A DNA stretch of 64,000 nucleotides, from positions 19,039 to 83,038 of the forward strand of contig CALDIF010000066.1 of NCBI GenBank assembly GCA_937901905.1. The letters are read 5' to 3'. Positions 18,401 through 26,661 of the stretch are shown one piece after another. Each line of letters opens with the position of its first letter. The stretch's first letter is position 1. The notes under the pieces are model-generated. The model made no database searches and was not told the origin of the DNA. It saw only the letters and a list, made by a program, of their open reading frames with translations. A program made the position numbers and the translations under genes. The DNA comes from an uncultured Porphyromonadaceae bacterium. GTDB lineage: Bacteria > Bacteroidota > Bacteroidia > Bacteroidales > Muribaculaceae.

Positions 18401-18809
18401 CAACGCTTTCACGCGACGACACCTTCTCGGCAAGAGCCTCGGGATAGGTGACGACCGACAAGGGCGCATCATCACTGTGCCAACGGTTGAGGACCTCGGT
18501 TCGCAAAATCTCGCTCGGGGGATCGACTTGACCGTACTTGATGTCACGTTTATAACCCGAGGGGAACATCATCACGTCGTGCTCGCCTCGCAGGGCTACA
18601 AGGTCGCCGTACAGGTAGCCGGCGGCATCGGCATCATCGGCAATGACAAGATAAGGCACCCGGCGACGCGGCAACAACGAGAGCATCACCGCGCACGACG
18701 AACCGGCAAGACCGTCGACAACGATGTCGCGCTTGGCGGCTTCAACGGCACGACGCAACGCAGTGGCACGACGTCCGCCGAACAATCGGGCAATTTCAAC
18801 AGATTTCAT
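15453..18809 (-). CDS. mfd: Transcription-repair coupling factor Mfd
   Basis: This 1118-residue DNA translocase removes stalled RNA polymerase from lesions and recruits UvrAB. Seen in order: a UvrB-like N-terminal region, the RNA-polymerase-interacting region around YIVHEDHGVGRFGG, then the RecG-like helicase core with Walker A GDVGFGKTEVAIRAAFKA, DEEQKFGV (motif II), SATPIPRTL (motif III), and TTIIENGIDMPNAGT and LHQLRGRVGRS (motifs V and VI). The C-terminal regulatory domain is complete. ATG 18809 is chosen over an upstream Met at 18821 because the -7 element TAATTTTG (18826-18819) covers the latter. It converges with the DUF4143 ATPase gene, 19 bp apart. Confidence 0.97.
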   Translation of the reverse strand: MKSVEIARLFGGRRATALRRAVEAAKRDIVVDGLAGSSCAVMLSLLPRRRVPYLVIADDADAAGYLYGDLVALRGEHDVMMFPSGYKRDIKYGQVDPPSEILRTEVLNRWHSDDAPLSVVTYPEALAEKVSSRESVESTTISLAVGRTADMLDVAHRLADMGFVRVDYVYEPGQLAVRGSLLDVFSFTGELPLRIDFFGDEIDSIRTFDVETQLSKERLDSVSLMGAQGGDTTSGVSLPEFCGDETVVVVHDMRHVVARVADIGRETMSESALIADESDVHALQRVVDTARFAATVNDLRRITVLPGESATRGDARVSCNCSPQGVYHKNFDLIAQSLTRYLDSGYTLYIGSDSDKQIERLRTIFADRGDNITFEPIEGTLHEGFVDEDKKICIFTDHQIFDRFHKYTLRSERARSGKLAMSLRELQQIEPGDYIVHEDHGVGRFGGLLRTAVNGTVQEMIKLTYHGGDQIFVSIHSLHKLSKYRGREGEEPHLHKLGSGAWHKLKSRTKSRLKDIARDLIQLYAKRRQEQGHAFSPDGYLQQELEASFIYEDTPDQLKATRAVKADMESARPMDRLICGDVGFGKTEVAIRAAFKAAVDGMQTAVLVPTTVLAFQHWRTFTERLKEFPVRVDYMSRARSPKDLRALLKDLADGKIDIIIGTHKLIGKSVRFANLGLLIIDEEQKFGVAVKERLKQLKVNVDTLTMSATPIPRTLQFSLMGARDLSAITTPPANRQPILTTISTLNDDTISEAVNFELSRGGQVFVINNRIEGLEKLEHMVRRLVPDARVAVAHGRMEPELLEQTIIDFADHRNDVLIATTIIENGIDMPNAGTIIINNAQNFGLSELHQLRGRVGRSSRKAFCYLLVPAGVPLTTIARRRLQAIESFSDLGAGIHIAMQDLDIRGAGNLLGAEQSGFIADLGYETYQKILREAVLELKTEEFSDTFADESSEQAALTGEETTYVSDCTIDTDLELMFPATWVPQEGERINLYRELDSMTTPEQVAAFEERMVDRFGAIPEMAAELIKIVPLRRLACRLGIVKVALKGGMMYVYFVGDENVAYYQSTAFGRILHYMQLNPQRCRIREKNGRRSIVIERVPNVSTALDVLNSISALPSV

Positions 18810-18818
18810 TTCAAGGCA

Positions 18819-18826
18819 CAAAATTA
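18819..18826 (-). promoter_or_regulatory. -7 element for mfd
   Basis: On the minus strand TAATTTTG matches the Bacteroidetes consensus. It ends only 9 bp before the mfd ATG at 18809, so the message may be nearly leaderless. Confidence 0.55.
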
Positions 18827-18953
18827 CAAATTTTTTCGCTTATCACGCCAATCGGTCGACCGACATGTCGCCTACATAATAATTTATCGCACCGGGCGGC
18901 AAACAATATAACAAAGAGACGAGCGTTATTGTTGTAGTGAATTTTGTGTCGTG

Positions 18954-20783
18954 ATGAACGGTTTTTTCTCATTGTTGGCCCGCTTTGTGCCACCCTACAA
19001 GCACTACCTCGTGCTTAACGTGTTGTTCAATATCTTGGCAGCACTCCTCACCCTATTCTCTTTTGCCCTTATTATTCCCATTCTCGAGATGTTGTTCGGG
19101 CTGAACACCGCCACCTACGAGTTCATGCCCTGGGGAAGCACGAGTATAGATAAGGTTGTGGTGAACAACTTTTACTATGCCGTACAGTGCATCATCGCCC
19201 GCTACGGCAGTTCGGTGGCGTTGGCGTCAATAGCCGTGGCTCTCGTGGTAATGACTGCACTCAAGACAGGGAGTGCCTACCTGAGCGCGTTCTTCATGAT
19301 ACCGATACGCACCGGCATTGTGCGCGATATTCGCAACATGATATATGCCAAGATTGTCACCTTGCCTTTAGGTTTTTTCACCAACGAGCGCAAGGGCGAC
19401 GTGATGGCTCGCATGAGCGGTGACGTGACCGAGGTGGAAAACAGCGTGATGTCGTCGCTGGACATGATGTTCAAGAACCCCATCATGATTGTGGTGTGCC
19501 TCACAATGATGATATTGGTGAGTTGGCAGTTGACAGTGTTCGTGTTGATATTGCTGCCCGTTGCCGGGCTTGTGATGGGCGGTGTGGGCAAGCGTCTCAA
19601 ACGCGTGAGCCTTGATGTACAGAACCAATGGGGCGTGTTGCTGAGCAACATTGAGGAAACGATAGGCGGACTGCGTGTCATAAAGGCGTTTAATGCCGAG
19701 GGCACTGTGCGCGCGCGTTTCACCGGCGAGAACGAGCGTTTTCGCGACATCACCACTCGCATGCAACGGCGTTATGAGTTGGCTCACCCGATGAGCGAAT
19801 TCCTCGGCACGGCAACCATAGCCATAGTGTTGTGGTTTGGAGGCACACTGATTTTGAGTGGCACCAGCACCATTACCGCACCCAAGTTCATTTACTACAT
19901 GGTGATATTTTACAGCATCATCAATCCTGCCAAGGACTTGAGCAAGGCGACCTACTCAATACAACGCGGTCGCGCTTCAATAGAGCGCATCGACCGCATC
20001 TTGAGTGCGCCGGTCACGATAACCGACCCTGACGCACCGGCACCGGCACCGGTGCTCACCGATGCAATACGGTTCAACGATGTGACGTTTGCTTACGACG
20101 AGCGGGCGGTCATTGACCATGTTTCGCTCGACGTACCGCGCGGAGCAACGGTGGCTCTCGTGGGGCAGAGCGGTAGCGGCAAGACAACACTTGCCGACTT
20201 GTTGCCCCGTTTCTACGACGTGCGGGAAGGCAGCATCACCATTGACGGGGTTGACATCAAACAATTCCGCATCAGCGACCTGCGAGCCATCATGGGTAAC
20301 GTGAACCAAGAAGCAATCTTGTTTAACGACACCTTTGCCGCCAACATCGCCTTCGGCACGCCCGATGCCACCCGTGAACAAATCGAACAAGCCGCACGCA
20401 TCGCCAACGCCTACGATTTCATCATGGAAACCGAGCGTGGTTTCGACACCAATATAGGCGATCGCGGCTGCAAGTTGAGTGGAGGTCAGCGACAACGCAT
20501 CTCTATAGCACGTGCTATACTCAAAAATCCTCCCGTGCTGATACTTGATGAAGCGACCAGCGCACTTGACACCGAGAGCGAACACCTCGTTCAACAAGCC
20601 CTTGACAACTTGATGCAAGGGCGCACGACCCTCGTTATCGCCCACCGGTTGAGCACCATCAAGAACGCGACAATGATATGTGTGATGCAAGAGGGCAAAA
20701 TTGTGGAGCGCGGTACCCACGACGAGTTGATTGCTCGCGGAGGAGCGTACAGTCACCTCGTCGAAATGCAAGGCTTGTCATGA
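18954..20783 (+). CDS. ABC transporter, fused permease and ATPase (MsbA/lipid-exporter type)
   Basis: This 609-residue half-transporter probably works as a homodimer, exporting a lipid or other amphiphile across the inner membrane. About six helices lie in residues 1-320. The ATPase domain has Walker A GQSGSGKTT, Q-loop NVNQEAILF, signature LSGGQRQRISIA, Walker B ILDEATSALD and the H-loop in LVIAHRLSTIK. A GTG at 18951 is in frame just before the ATG at 18954; the ATG is preferred. A near-consensus -7 box, GAATTTTG, ends 8 bp before the ATG. The last bases overlap the aroK start as ATGA, so the two are translationally coupled. Resemblance to MsbA is general; the substrate is not known. Confidence 0.93.
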   Translation: MNGFFSLLARFVPPYKHYLVLNVLFNILAALLTLFSFALIIPILEMLFGLNTATYEFMPWGSTSIDKVVVNNFYYAVQCIIARYGSSVALASIAVALVVMTALKTGSAYLSAFFMIPIRTGIVRDIRNMIYAKIVTLPLGFFTNERKGDVMARMSGDVTEVENSVMSSLDMMFKNPIMIVVCLTMMILVSWQLTVFVLILLPVAGLVMGGVGKRLKRVSLDVQNQWGVLLSNIEETIGGLRVIKAFNAEGTVRARFTGENERFRDITTRMQRRYELAHPMSEFLGTATIAIVLWFGGTLILSGTSTITAPKFIYYMVIFYSIINPAKDLSKATYSIQRGRASIERIDRILSAPVTITDPDAPAPAPVLTDAIRFNDVTFAYDERAVIDHVSLDVPRGATVALVGQSGSGKTTLADLLPRFYDVREGSITIDGVDIKQFRISDLRAIMGNVNQEAILFNDTFAANIAFGTPDATREQIEQAARIANAYDFIMETERGFDTNIGDRGCKLSGGQRQRISIARAILKNPPVLILDEATSALDTESEHLVQQALDNLMQGRTTLVIAHRLSTIKNATMICVMQEGKIVERGTHDELIARGGAYSHLVEMQGLS

Positions 20784-21337
20784 AGACAACGGTATTTCTC
20801 GTGGGCTTCATGGGGTGTGGCAAGAGTACGCTCGGAGCGGAACTTGCCTCGCAGGCGGGCGTGCCGTTTATTGACCTCGACGAGTATATTGAACGGGAAT
20901 ACGGAATGAGCGTTCAAGGGATTTTTGCCACGCTGGGTGAGGCGGCTTTTCGCCAAGCCGAGACAGCGGCTCTCACGGCAGTGGCCACGACAGGAGCCGT
21001 CGTGGCGACCGGCGGAGGCACTCCCTGCCACGGCGATAACATGGCGACGATGAACGCCGGGGGAATTACCGTGTGGCTCACGGCTCCGGTCGACGTTATC
21101 ACCCGTCGCTTGCTCATTCCCGAACAACGTGCCAAACGCCCCCTTCTCAACGGTCTCAGTGCAACGGAAATCGAAAATTTTGTCCGACAGTCATTGGAGA
21201 AACGACGACCGTACTACGGTCTCGCACAGATGCACTTCGACAGCACCGACATCGAAACCGCTACTGCAACCCGTCGCACAGCGACAGCATTGCTCAACGA
21301 ACTCAAGCGCACAACGGAACATCAAGAAGGGCGGTAA
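20780..21337 (+). CDS. aroK: Shikimate kinase
   Basis: This 185-residue enzyme phosphorylates shikimate at O3, the fifth step of the shikimate pathway. Walker A is GFMGCGKST (residues 9-17). PFIDLDEYIE carries the shikimate-binding Asp. GEAAFRQAE has the conserved Arg, TGGGTPC is the glycine-rich substrate loop, and EQRAKRPLL is the lid with its Arg. The start ATG overlaps the stop of the preceding ABC gene by four bases. Open frame upstream of this Met lies inside the ABC gene and has no family similarity. Confidence 0.95.
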   Translation: MKTTVFLVGFMGCGKSTLGAELASQAGVPFIDLDEYIEREYGMSVQGIFATLGEAAFRQAETAALTAVATTGAVVATGGGTPCHGDNMATMNAGGITVWLTAPVDVITRRLLIPEQRAKRPLLNGLSATEIENFVRQSLEKRRPYYGLAQMHFDSTDIETATATRRTATALLNELKRTTEHQEGR

Positions 21338-21394
21338 TCCGTTCAATTTGTCGCATCGCAATCAATTAAACAATCAATTTTTGCAGATTTATTT

Positions 21395-21423
21395 CTTGAT
21401 TTCAAGTTTTTATACTAACTTTG
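21395..21423 (+). promoter_or_regulatory. Promoter for the tRNA gene
   Basis: TAACTTTG (21416-21423) is a clear -7 element. TTGA (21395-21398), about 18 bp upstream, is a weak -33 element. The tRNA begins 37 bp downstream. Confidence 0.65.
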
Positions 21424-21459
21424 CAGTCGCAATCGCGACACCTCATGTGTTTGGCGACC

Positions 21460-21533
21460 GGTCCCATAGCTCAGTCGGTTAGAGCAATTGACTCATAATC
21501 AAGAGGTCCTTGGTTCAAGCCCAAGTGGGACCA
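21460..21533 (+). tRNA. tRNA with CAT anticodon (Ile2-lysidine or elongator Met)
   Basis: The 74-nt cloverleaf reads: acceptor GGTCCCA/TGGGACC, D arm GCTC-AGTCGGTTA-GAGC, anticodon arm ATTGA-CTCATAA-TCAAG (first pair A-G, mispaired), variable AGGTC, T arm CTTGG-TTCAAGC-CCAAG, discriminator A. CCA is not encoded. Three tRNA types carry CAT. The C4-G69 and C5-G68 pairs resemble E. coli tRNA-Ile2, whose C34 is modified by TilS, more than elongator tRNA-Met (T4-A69, A5-T68). Initiator identity is unlikely because the acceptor ends G1-C72 and the anticodon stem lacks three G-C pairs. Confidence 0.93.
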
Positions 21534-21541
21534 CAAGAATA

Positions 21542-21579
21542 AGCGGACAGTTACAACATTGTGACTGTCCGCTGCTATT
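21542..21579 (+). terminator. Intrinsic terminator after the tRNA
   Basis: AGCGGACAGT (21542-21551) pairs perfectly with ACTGTCCGCT (21564-21573). GCTATTTTG follows with a short T-run. Confidence 0.75.
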
Positions 21580-21610
21580 TTGTCGATACACCCCACTACG
21601 GGCGAGTGCA

Positions 21611-22087
21611 TCATGATATAAAGCCCATCAAAGCGACACCGACTATCGAAATTGTGACAACAGCGGGAAGAGCCTTGGCTGCATAGTAGTGCACCCAATA
21701 GCGCCACGAGGAGCGCAACCACCGTCCGGCCGGAGTGCCGCTATATGCCATCACGCCGAGGGCTGTACCTATTATCGCCCCGAGCACCATGATGCGAGGC
21801 TCAAGCAAGATGCCGAGCAAAATACCGGCGACACCGGTCGAGACGATATAAAGATTACTCACCCGTTTGCCGTCGGGCTCACCCACAGGAGCCAAATGAT
21901 ATATGGCAGCGGCTATCATGGCGGCAACCGCCCAAAACCACAGGTATCGGGGCGGCACGAAGATGTGATAACCCATGTGCAAAACGAGCAGACCGGCAAA
22001 CGCCGACAGCGGTGCAAACATTCGCGGGAAGAGGGTAAAACCGAGTGCCGCGACGAGCAGCAAAAGTCCTGTTATAAGTAATATCAT
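21611..22087 (-). CDS. Small polytopic membrane protein, unknown function
   Basis: This 158-residue protein is almost entirely hydrophobic, with about five predicted helices. A glycine-rich stretch, LGAIIGTALGVMAYSGTPAGRW, recalls the GxxxG-rich core of DUF456-like proteins, but this is only a resemblance. No catalytic motif is visible. The start (22087) is 18 bp after the stop of the PgpH-type gene, so it is the last gene of the relA-pgpH unit. It converges on the tRNA gene and its terminator. Confidence 0.8.
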   Translation of the reverse strand: MILLITGLLLLVAALGFTLFPRMFAPLSAFAGLLVLHMGYHIFVPPRYLWFWAVAAMIAAAIYHLAPVGEPDGKRVSNLYIVSTGVAGILLGILLEPRIMVLGAIIGTALGVMAYSGTPAGRWLRSSWRYWVHYYAAKALPAVVTISIVGVALMGFIS

Positions 22088-22105
22088 ATCGTTATTGACC
22101 TTGAG

Positions 22106-24166
22106 TTATTGACCTTGAGTTGTCGACGCTTGGGCGGTGACCGGAGCATAGGACACCCGCGCCGAAGCCGATGAACGCAGCCGTTCGGTAATAACAGTCT
22201 TAACGGTTTCTATCTCACTCAATGTGATAGGAGCCTCGTTGAGCAAACCATCGGCCTTCTGACCGTCAATCACACGATTAACCATGTCGCGAATATTCTT
22301 GTCGTTAGGCTCGGTGATGCTCTTGACGGCAGCCTCACAGGCATCGGTCATCATCAATATTGCCGCCTCGCGCGACTGCGGATTGGGACCGGGATAGGTG
22401 TAAATGGAGCGATCCACATCAGCCTCACTCTTGGCTGCCTTACAAGCGGTTGCGTAGAAGAATTTTGCCATGCCCTTGCCGTGGTGTTGCAATATCATGT
22501 CGACAATCACCTTGGGCAGGTTGGCTTTTTGTGCCATTTGCACACCGTCGGTAACATGGGCGATAACGATGCGTGCGCTTTGCTCGGGCATCAAGGCATC
22601 ATGTGGGTTGACCCCCATTTGATTTTCGGTGAAAAATGCCGGGTTGTTTATCTTGCCTATATCGTGGTACATCGCACCGGCACGCACCAGTTGCACGTTT
22701 GCACCGATGCGCAGTGCCACCTCGCTGGCAATCATCGACACCTGAATTGAGTGTTGGAACGTGCCCTGGCACTTCTCGCTCAAGGTGCGCATCAGCGGTG
22801 TGTTAATGTCGGTCAACTCAACGAGTGTCGCCATACTGGTAAAGCCGAACAGACGCTCAACAACGAAGATTACAATGCTCGAGAACGACAATGTGACACA
22901 GTTAACCGCAAAATATTTGATTACAGTCCACTCGAACGAACCCATGTTAGCCGAATAATTGCCGCCGGAGAACACATGAGTCATGTCGCCGCCTCGCATC
23001 ATCACTACAGCAATGTACATGAGCGTGTAGGCAATAAACACATTGGCGGCACAGCGCAACATCTGCGAACGGCGCGTGAGTTCTTGTATAGACGCGATAG
23101 CCACGAAACCCGCCACCGACTGCATCATGATATACTCCACGCGGTCGCCGACAACGAGCGCGGTGACGAGCACGAGCGTGACATGAGTTGCAAAAGCAGT
23201 GCGAGAGTCGAAAAACACGGCAACCACAATGGGAACCACGGCAAGCGGAATCACATAACGGTAGTTGTGAGCGTGGGTGATGGCATACAATGCCAAAGCC
23301 GTTGAGAGGCTAAGCAGCAACAACAGGAACACGAACCTCTTGGTCTGAGACAAATACTTGGGTCGCATCGTGACCAAGAAGAGATAAAGAGTGAGCATCA
23401 ACAAGGTCACGATGGCGACCTTGCCTATCATCACTTGTCGTCCCACCGATGCCACACCCTTGTCGCTGGCATCGCGTTCGAGGTCGTTGTAATAGGACTG
23501 CAAGACATGGTATAGCGTCGGGGTGATGACCGCACCGTTATCAATGATGATGTCACCTTTGGCGACTTGTCGAATATAAAGCGCATTATCAATCGCCGTC
23601 GAGAGCAAACGCTCGTTGTTGAGCGTGTCGAGCCTCACATTGGGCAGGACAACCGTACTCGCCGTGTTGAGGTCAACCGCGCCCTCACTCGCGAGCAAGT
23701 CGGTTGCACGAGCAACGGTAAACAGTCGCGTGGTGTCGACGGGCGTGTACACACCCGAGGCGTCTTGAACAGACACTCGCACGATAGAGTCCTCTTCAAA
23801 TGCTCGGGCGAGATTGTCGTCAACGACACCCACCTCGTAGATGTGTCGCAATGTGGCGATCGCCGCATGAGGCAGACCGCGCGCAGCAGCCACCGCTTTG
23901 GTGGCAACATCGTTGTCTACTAACGCTTTGGGAACGAATGCTTCACGCTCGGCACGCGAAATGTCTTGCACCGTATCGCCGGTATAAAAAGCATCGAAGG
24001 TGCGATCGGATACAAGGGTGCCGTAGTTCCAGCGTTGGTAATAATCGAAGTCGTACCCCACTCGCACCGCCTTGTTGGTCAAGACGAGCGTGGCGGTGAC
24101 CACACCTATTGCCGCTAACATCAGCAATAGGGGCATTACCGCTTGTTTGTCGTATTTGAATTTCAT
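22106..24166 (-). CDS. 7TM-HD family phosphohydrolase (PgpH-type cyclic-dinucleotide phosphodiesterase)
   Basis: This is a 686-residue membrane protein. One N-terminal helix (about 12-30) is followed by a roughly 220-residue extracytoplasmic 7TMR-HDED-type sensor domain, then a cluster of about seven helices (260-460). The cytoplasmic HD domain has MYHDIGKINNPAFFTENQ and ILQHHGKGMAKFFY as metal-site motifs. Characterised members of this architecture (PgpH of Listeria) hydrolyse c-di-AMP. The same function is expected here but not shown by the sequence alone. It lies 36 bp after relA/spoT on the same strand, which places c-di-AMP and (p)ppGpp turnover in one transcription unit. Confidence 0.9.
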   Translation of the reverse strand: MKFKYDKQAVMPLLLMLAAIGVVTATLVLTNKAVRVGYDFDYYQRWNYGTLVSDRTFDAFYTGDTVQDISRAEREAFVPKALVDNDVATKAVAAARGLPHAAIATLRHIYEVGVVDDNLARAFEEDSIVRVSVQDASGVYTPVDTTRLFTVARATDLLASEGAVDLNTASTVVLPNVRLDTLNNERLLSTAIDNALYIRQVAKGDIIIDNGAVITPTLYHVLQSYYNDLERDASDKGVASVGRQVMIGKVAIVTLLMLTLYLFLVTMRPKYLSQTKRFVFLLLLLSLSTALALYAITHAHNYRYVIPLAVVPIVVAVFFDSRTAFATHVTLVLVTALVVGDRVEYIMMQSVAGFVAIASIQELTRRSQMLRCAANVFIAYTLMYIAVVMMRGGDMTHVFSGGNYSANMGSFEWTVIKYFAVNCVTLSFSSIVIFVVERLFGFTSMATLVELTDINTPLMRTLSEKCQGTFQHSIQVSMIASEVALRIGANVQLVRAGAMYHDIGKINNPAFFTENQMGVNPHDALMPEQSARIVIAHVTDGVQMAQKANLPKVIVDMILQHHGKGMAKFFYATACKAAKSEADVDRSIYTYPGPNPQSREAAILMMTDACEAAVKSITEPNDKNIRDMVNRVIDGQKADGLLNEAPITLSEIETVKTVITERLRSSASARVSYAPVTAQASTTQGQ

Positions 24167-24202
24167 GATAAGAGAGTTTTCTTATTTTGCTGTCTGCCCT
24201 TG

Positions 24203-26440
24203 TCAACTCGTGCGAATGGCCTGCTTGACATCGTCCACTTCCCTCAAGCGATGACACAGGTCGGTCACCACACCGGCATCGGTAATCAAGACATCGAGAT
24301 CACAGTGGAAAAGCCCGTCATTCGCCTCGATGTTGAGTCGACGCATATTGATTGACATCGTGGTGGAAATGATGTGTATGATACGCTGCAACACGCCTTG
24401 ATTGTCAATACCCTCGACATGAATACAGGCAAGAAAACGCACATTAACCTCGTCCCAACTCGTTTGTAACAAGCGTTCACCGTGTTGAGCCTTGAGGGCG
24501 GCGGCACGCGGACAGTCCATCTTGTGTACCGTCACCCGGTTGTGCTCGTCGAAGTAACCCACCACGTCATCGCCGGGAATGGGGCGACAGTAGTCGCAAA
24601 TGCGGTAATTGGCAACCCCGTCGGTTGTGCGCAACACATACACCTTCTTGGCATCAACAGGCTCACTATCCGGCTCATTATCGGCATGCTTCTTTGTTTT
24701 GGGAAACTTGAATTTTTCCGCAATGATACCCAACAGTCCCTGTTCTTTCTTCTTGCTCTTGATGTGCTTGATTGTCAAGTCGTTAAGAACCGCCTCACCC
24801 GAACCTATCATGCGGAACAAGTCGTCCTTGTTAGCGGCACGATACATGTGAATGAGGCGTATCATCACTTCGTTGGTCAACTCCTGTTGTTCGGCAGCGA
24901 GAAAATCATTCAACATTTTCTCGCCGGTGTGGACAATCTTGCGTTGATGATGTTTCACCGCCTGGTGCAAGCGCGCCTTGCCGGTTGATGTCACGAGAAA
25001 ATCCTCCCACTCGGCCTTGGGAACCTGCGAATGCGATGTGAGCACCTCAACCTGGTCACCGCTGTTGAGTTTATAGGAAAAGGGTTGCAACTGCCTGTTC
25101 ACCTTACCGGCAATGCAATGTGCACCCAACTCGCTGTGCAACGTGAAAGCAAAGTCCAATATTGTCGCCCCCAACGGCAGGTTAAAGGTCTGACCCGTGG
25201 GCGAAAACACCAGAACCGATGTTGCAAACAAGTTTAACTTGATCATCTCGAGGAAATCAACAGAATCGGGACCCGGATTAGCCAACACGTCTTGTATGTT
25301 GCGAAACCACTCGGCCAAACCACTCTCCTCGTCTTGCTCCGACGACTTGTACTTCCAGTGGGCGGCAAGTCCGCGCTCGGCGACATCGTCCATGCGGCGA
25401 CTGCGAATTTGCACCTCGACCCATGTTCCCCCCGGTCCCATCACCGTGACATGCAAGGCACGATAACCGTTGGGCTTGGGTGTACTGATCCAATCGCGCA
25501 ACCGGGTGGGGTGTTTCTTGTAAATATCGGTAATCTCACTATAAATATCCAAGCACACGCGTTTCTCGAGAGTCTCGTCGTCACATTCGAACACAATGCG
25601 TGCCGCGTACAGGTCGTACACCTCCTCAAACGGCACATGCTTGGTTTCCATTTTCTTCCAAATCGAGTAACACGACTTGACGCGAGCACTGAATTCATAT
25701 TGCAAGCCCATCTTGTCGAGGACAGCACGAATGGGAGCCGCGAATTCCTCAAAAAAGGCATTACGCGACGCTTCGCTCTGCTCGACCTTGGCAGCGATGG
25801 CTTTATAGGTATCGGGGTGCTCATACTTGAAACACAACTCTTCAAACTCGGTCTTGATAGCAAACAGACCGAGACGATGAGCCAACGGAGCATAGACGTA
25901 CAAGGTTTCTCCGGCAATCTTATACTGCTTGGCTGTCGGCATCGAGGCAAGTGTGCGCATATTGTGCAAACGGTCAGCCATCTTGATGAGAACAACCCTA
26001 ATGTCGTTGCTCATCGTGAGCAACAACTTGCGGAAGTTCTCGGCCTGCATGGACGCTTCTTCACCGAAAATACCACCCGAAATCTTGGTCAAACCGTCAA
26101 CGATGTGGGCAATCTTGTCACCGAATATCCCCCGAATGTCCTCAACGGTATAGTCGGTGTCCTCAACAACATCGTGCAACAAAGCGGCACAAATCGAGGT
26201 TGAGCCCAATCCGATTTCCACACTCACAATCGTGGCAACGGCGATTGGGTGTAAAATGTAAGGCTCTCCACTGCGACGACGTATGCCTTGATGAGCATTT
26301 CTCGCAAACTCAAATGCCTTGTTGATGATTTCCACCTTCTTGCGGTGGTTGCTGTTCAAATAACTGTCGAGCAACACACGGTAGGCATTGTCTATCATCT
26401 CGTTTTCCGGCTGCTGACTATGTTGTTGATATTCGCTCAT
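24203..26440 (-). CDS. Bifunctional (p)ppGpp synthetase/hydrolase (RelA/SpoT)
   Basis: This 745-residue enzyme makes and breaks the stringent-response alarmone. The N-terminal HD hydrolase domain is intact, with LLHDVVEDTDY and VDGLTKISG. The synthetase domain shows YDLYAARIVFE, KPNGYRALHVTVMG and VEVQIRSRRMDDVAE followed by GLAAHWKYK. A TGS domain (VLVFSPTGQTFNLPLGAT) and a C-terminal ACT domain (about 660-745) complete the long Rel form. Both active sites look functional. It has a strong promoter (26465-26496) and a short leader of about 20 nt. It is the first gene of a unit that includes the PgpH-type phosphodiesterase. Confidence 0.96.
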   Translation of the reverse strand: MSEYQQHSQQPENEMIDNAYRVLLDSYLNSNHRKKVEIINKAFEFARNAHQGIRRRSGEPYILHPIAVATIVSVEIGLGSTSICAALLHDVVEDTDYTVEDIRGIFGDKIAHIVDGLTKISGGIFGEEASMQAENFRKLLLTMSNDIRVVLIKMADRLHNMRTLASMPTAKQYKIAGETLYVYAPLAHRLGLFAIKTEFEELCFKYEHPDTYKAIAAKVEQSEASRNAFFEEFAAPIRAVLDKMGLQYEFSARVKSCYSIWKKMETKHVPFEEVYDLYAARIVFECDDETLEKRVCLDIYSEITDIYKKHPTRLRDWISTPKPNGYRALHVTVMGPGGTWVEVQIRSRRMDDVAERGLAAHWKYKSSEQDEESGLAEWFRNIQDVLANPGPDSVDFLEMIKLNLFATSVLVFSPTGQTFNLPLGATILDFAFTLHSELGAHCIAGKVNRQLQPFSYKLNSGDQVEVLTSHSQVPKAEWEDFLVTSTGKARLHQAVKHHQRKIVHTGEKMLNDFLAAEQQELTNEVMIRLIHMYRAANKDDLFRMIGSGEAVLNDLTIKHIKSKKKEQGLLGIIAEKFKFPKTKKHADNEPDSEPVDAKKVYVLRTTDGVANYRICDYCRPIPGDDVVGYFDEHNRVTVHKMDCPRAAALKAQHGERLLQTSWDEVNVRFLACIHVEGIDNQGVLQRIIHIISTTMSINMRRLNIEANDGLFHCDLDVLITDAGVVTDLCHRLREVDDVKQAIRTS

Positions 26441-26464
26441 AAATCTACCTAATTAACCGAACCG

Positions 26465-26496
26465 CAAAGTTATAAAAACAAAAATTGCTATGCAAA
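26465..26496 (-). promoter_or_regulatory. Promoter for the relA/spoT unit
   Basis: On the minus strand TAACTTTG (26472-26465) and TTTG (26496-26493) are exactly 20 bp apart. This is a consensus Bacteroidetes promoter, 25 bp before the ATG. Confidence 0.75.
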
Positions 26497-26610
26497 TTTT
26501 AATTATGCCCCACCATTAACCGTATAAAACTCACTGTAAACGGTTAATTACTATCGTGGCTGCGACCGATAACATTCGGTAAATTCCACCCGACCCGGCA
26601 CATCGGACTC

Positions 26611-26642
26611 TTGCCGATATTCGGGTAATATTTGTACCTTTG
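26611..26642 (+). promoter_or_regulatory. Promoter for the MBOAT-SGNH pair
   Basis: TACCTTTG (26635-26642) is the -7 element. TTG (26611-26613), about 21 bp upstream, serves as a partial -33. The leader to the MBOAT ATG at 26662 is short, about 15 nt. This placement argues against a start at the more upstream in-frame codon 26632. Confidence 0.65.
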
Positions 26643-26661
26643 CATCGCAAAACACGGTGAG

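Noticed and set aside
26632..26661. Earlier start for the MBOAT gene
   Set aside because: The codons overlap the -7 promoter element, and the family N-terminus begins at the Met at 26662.
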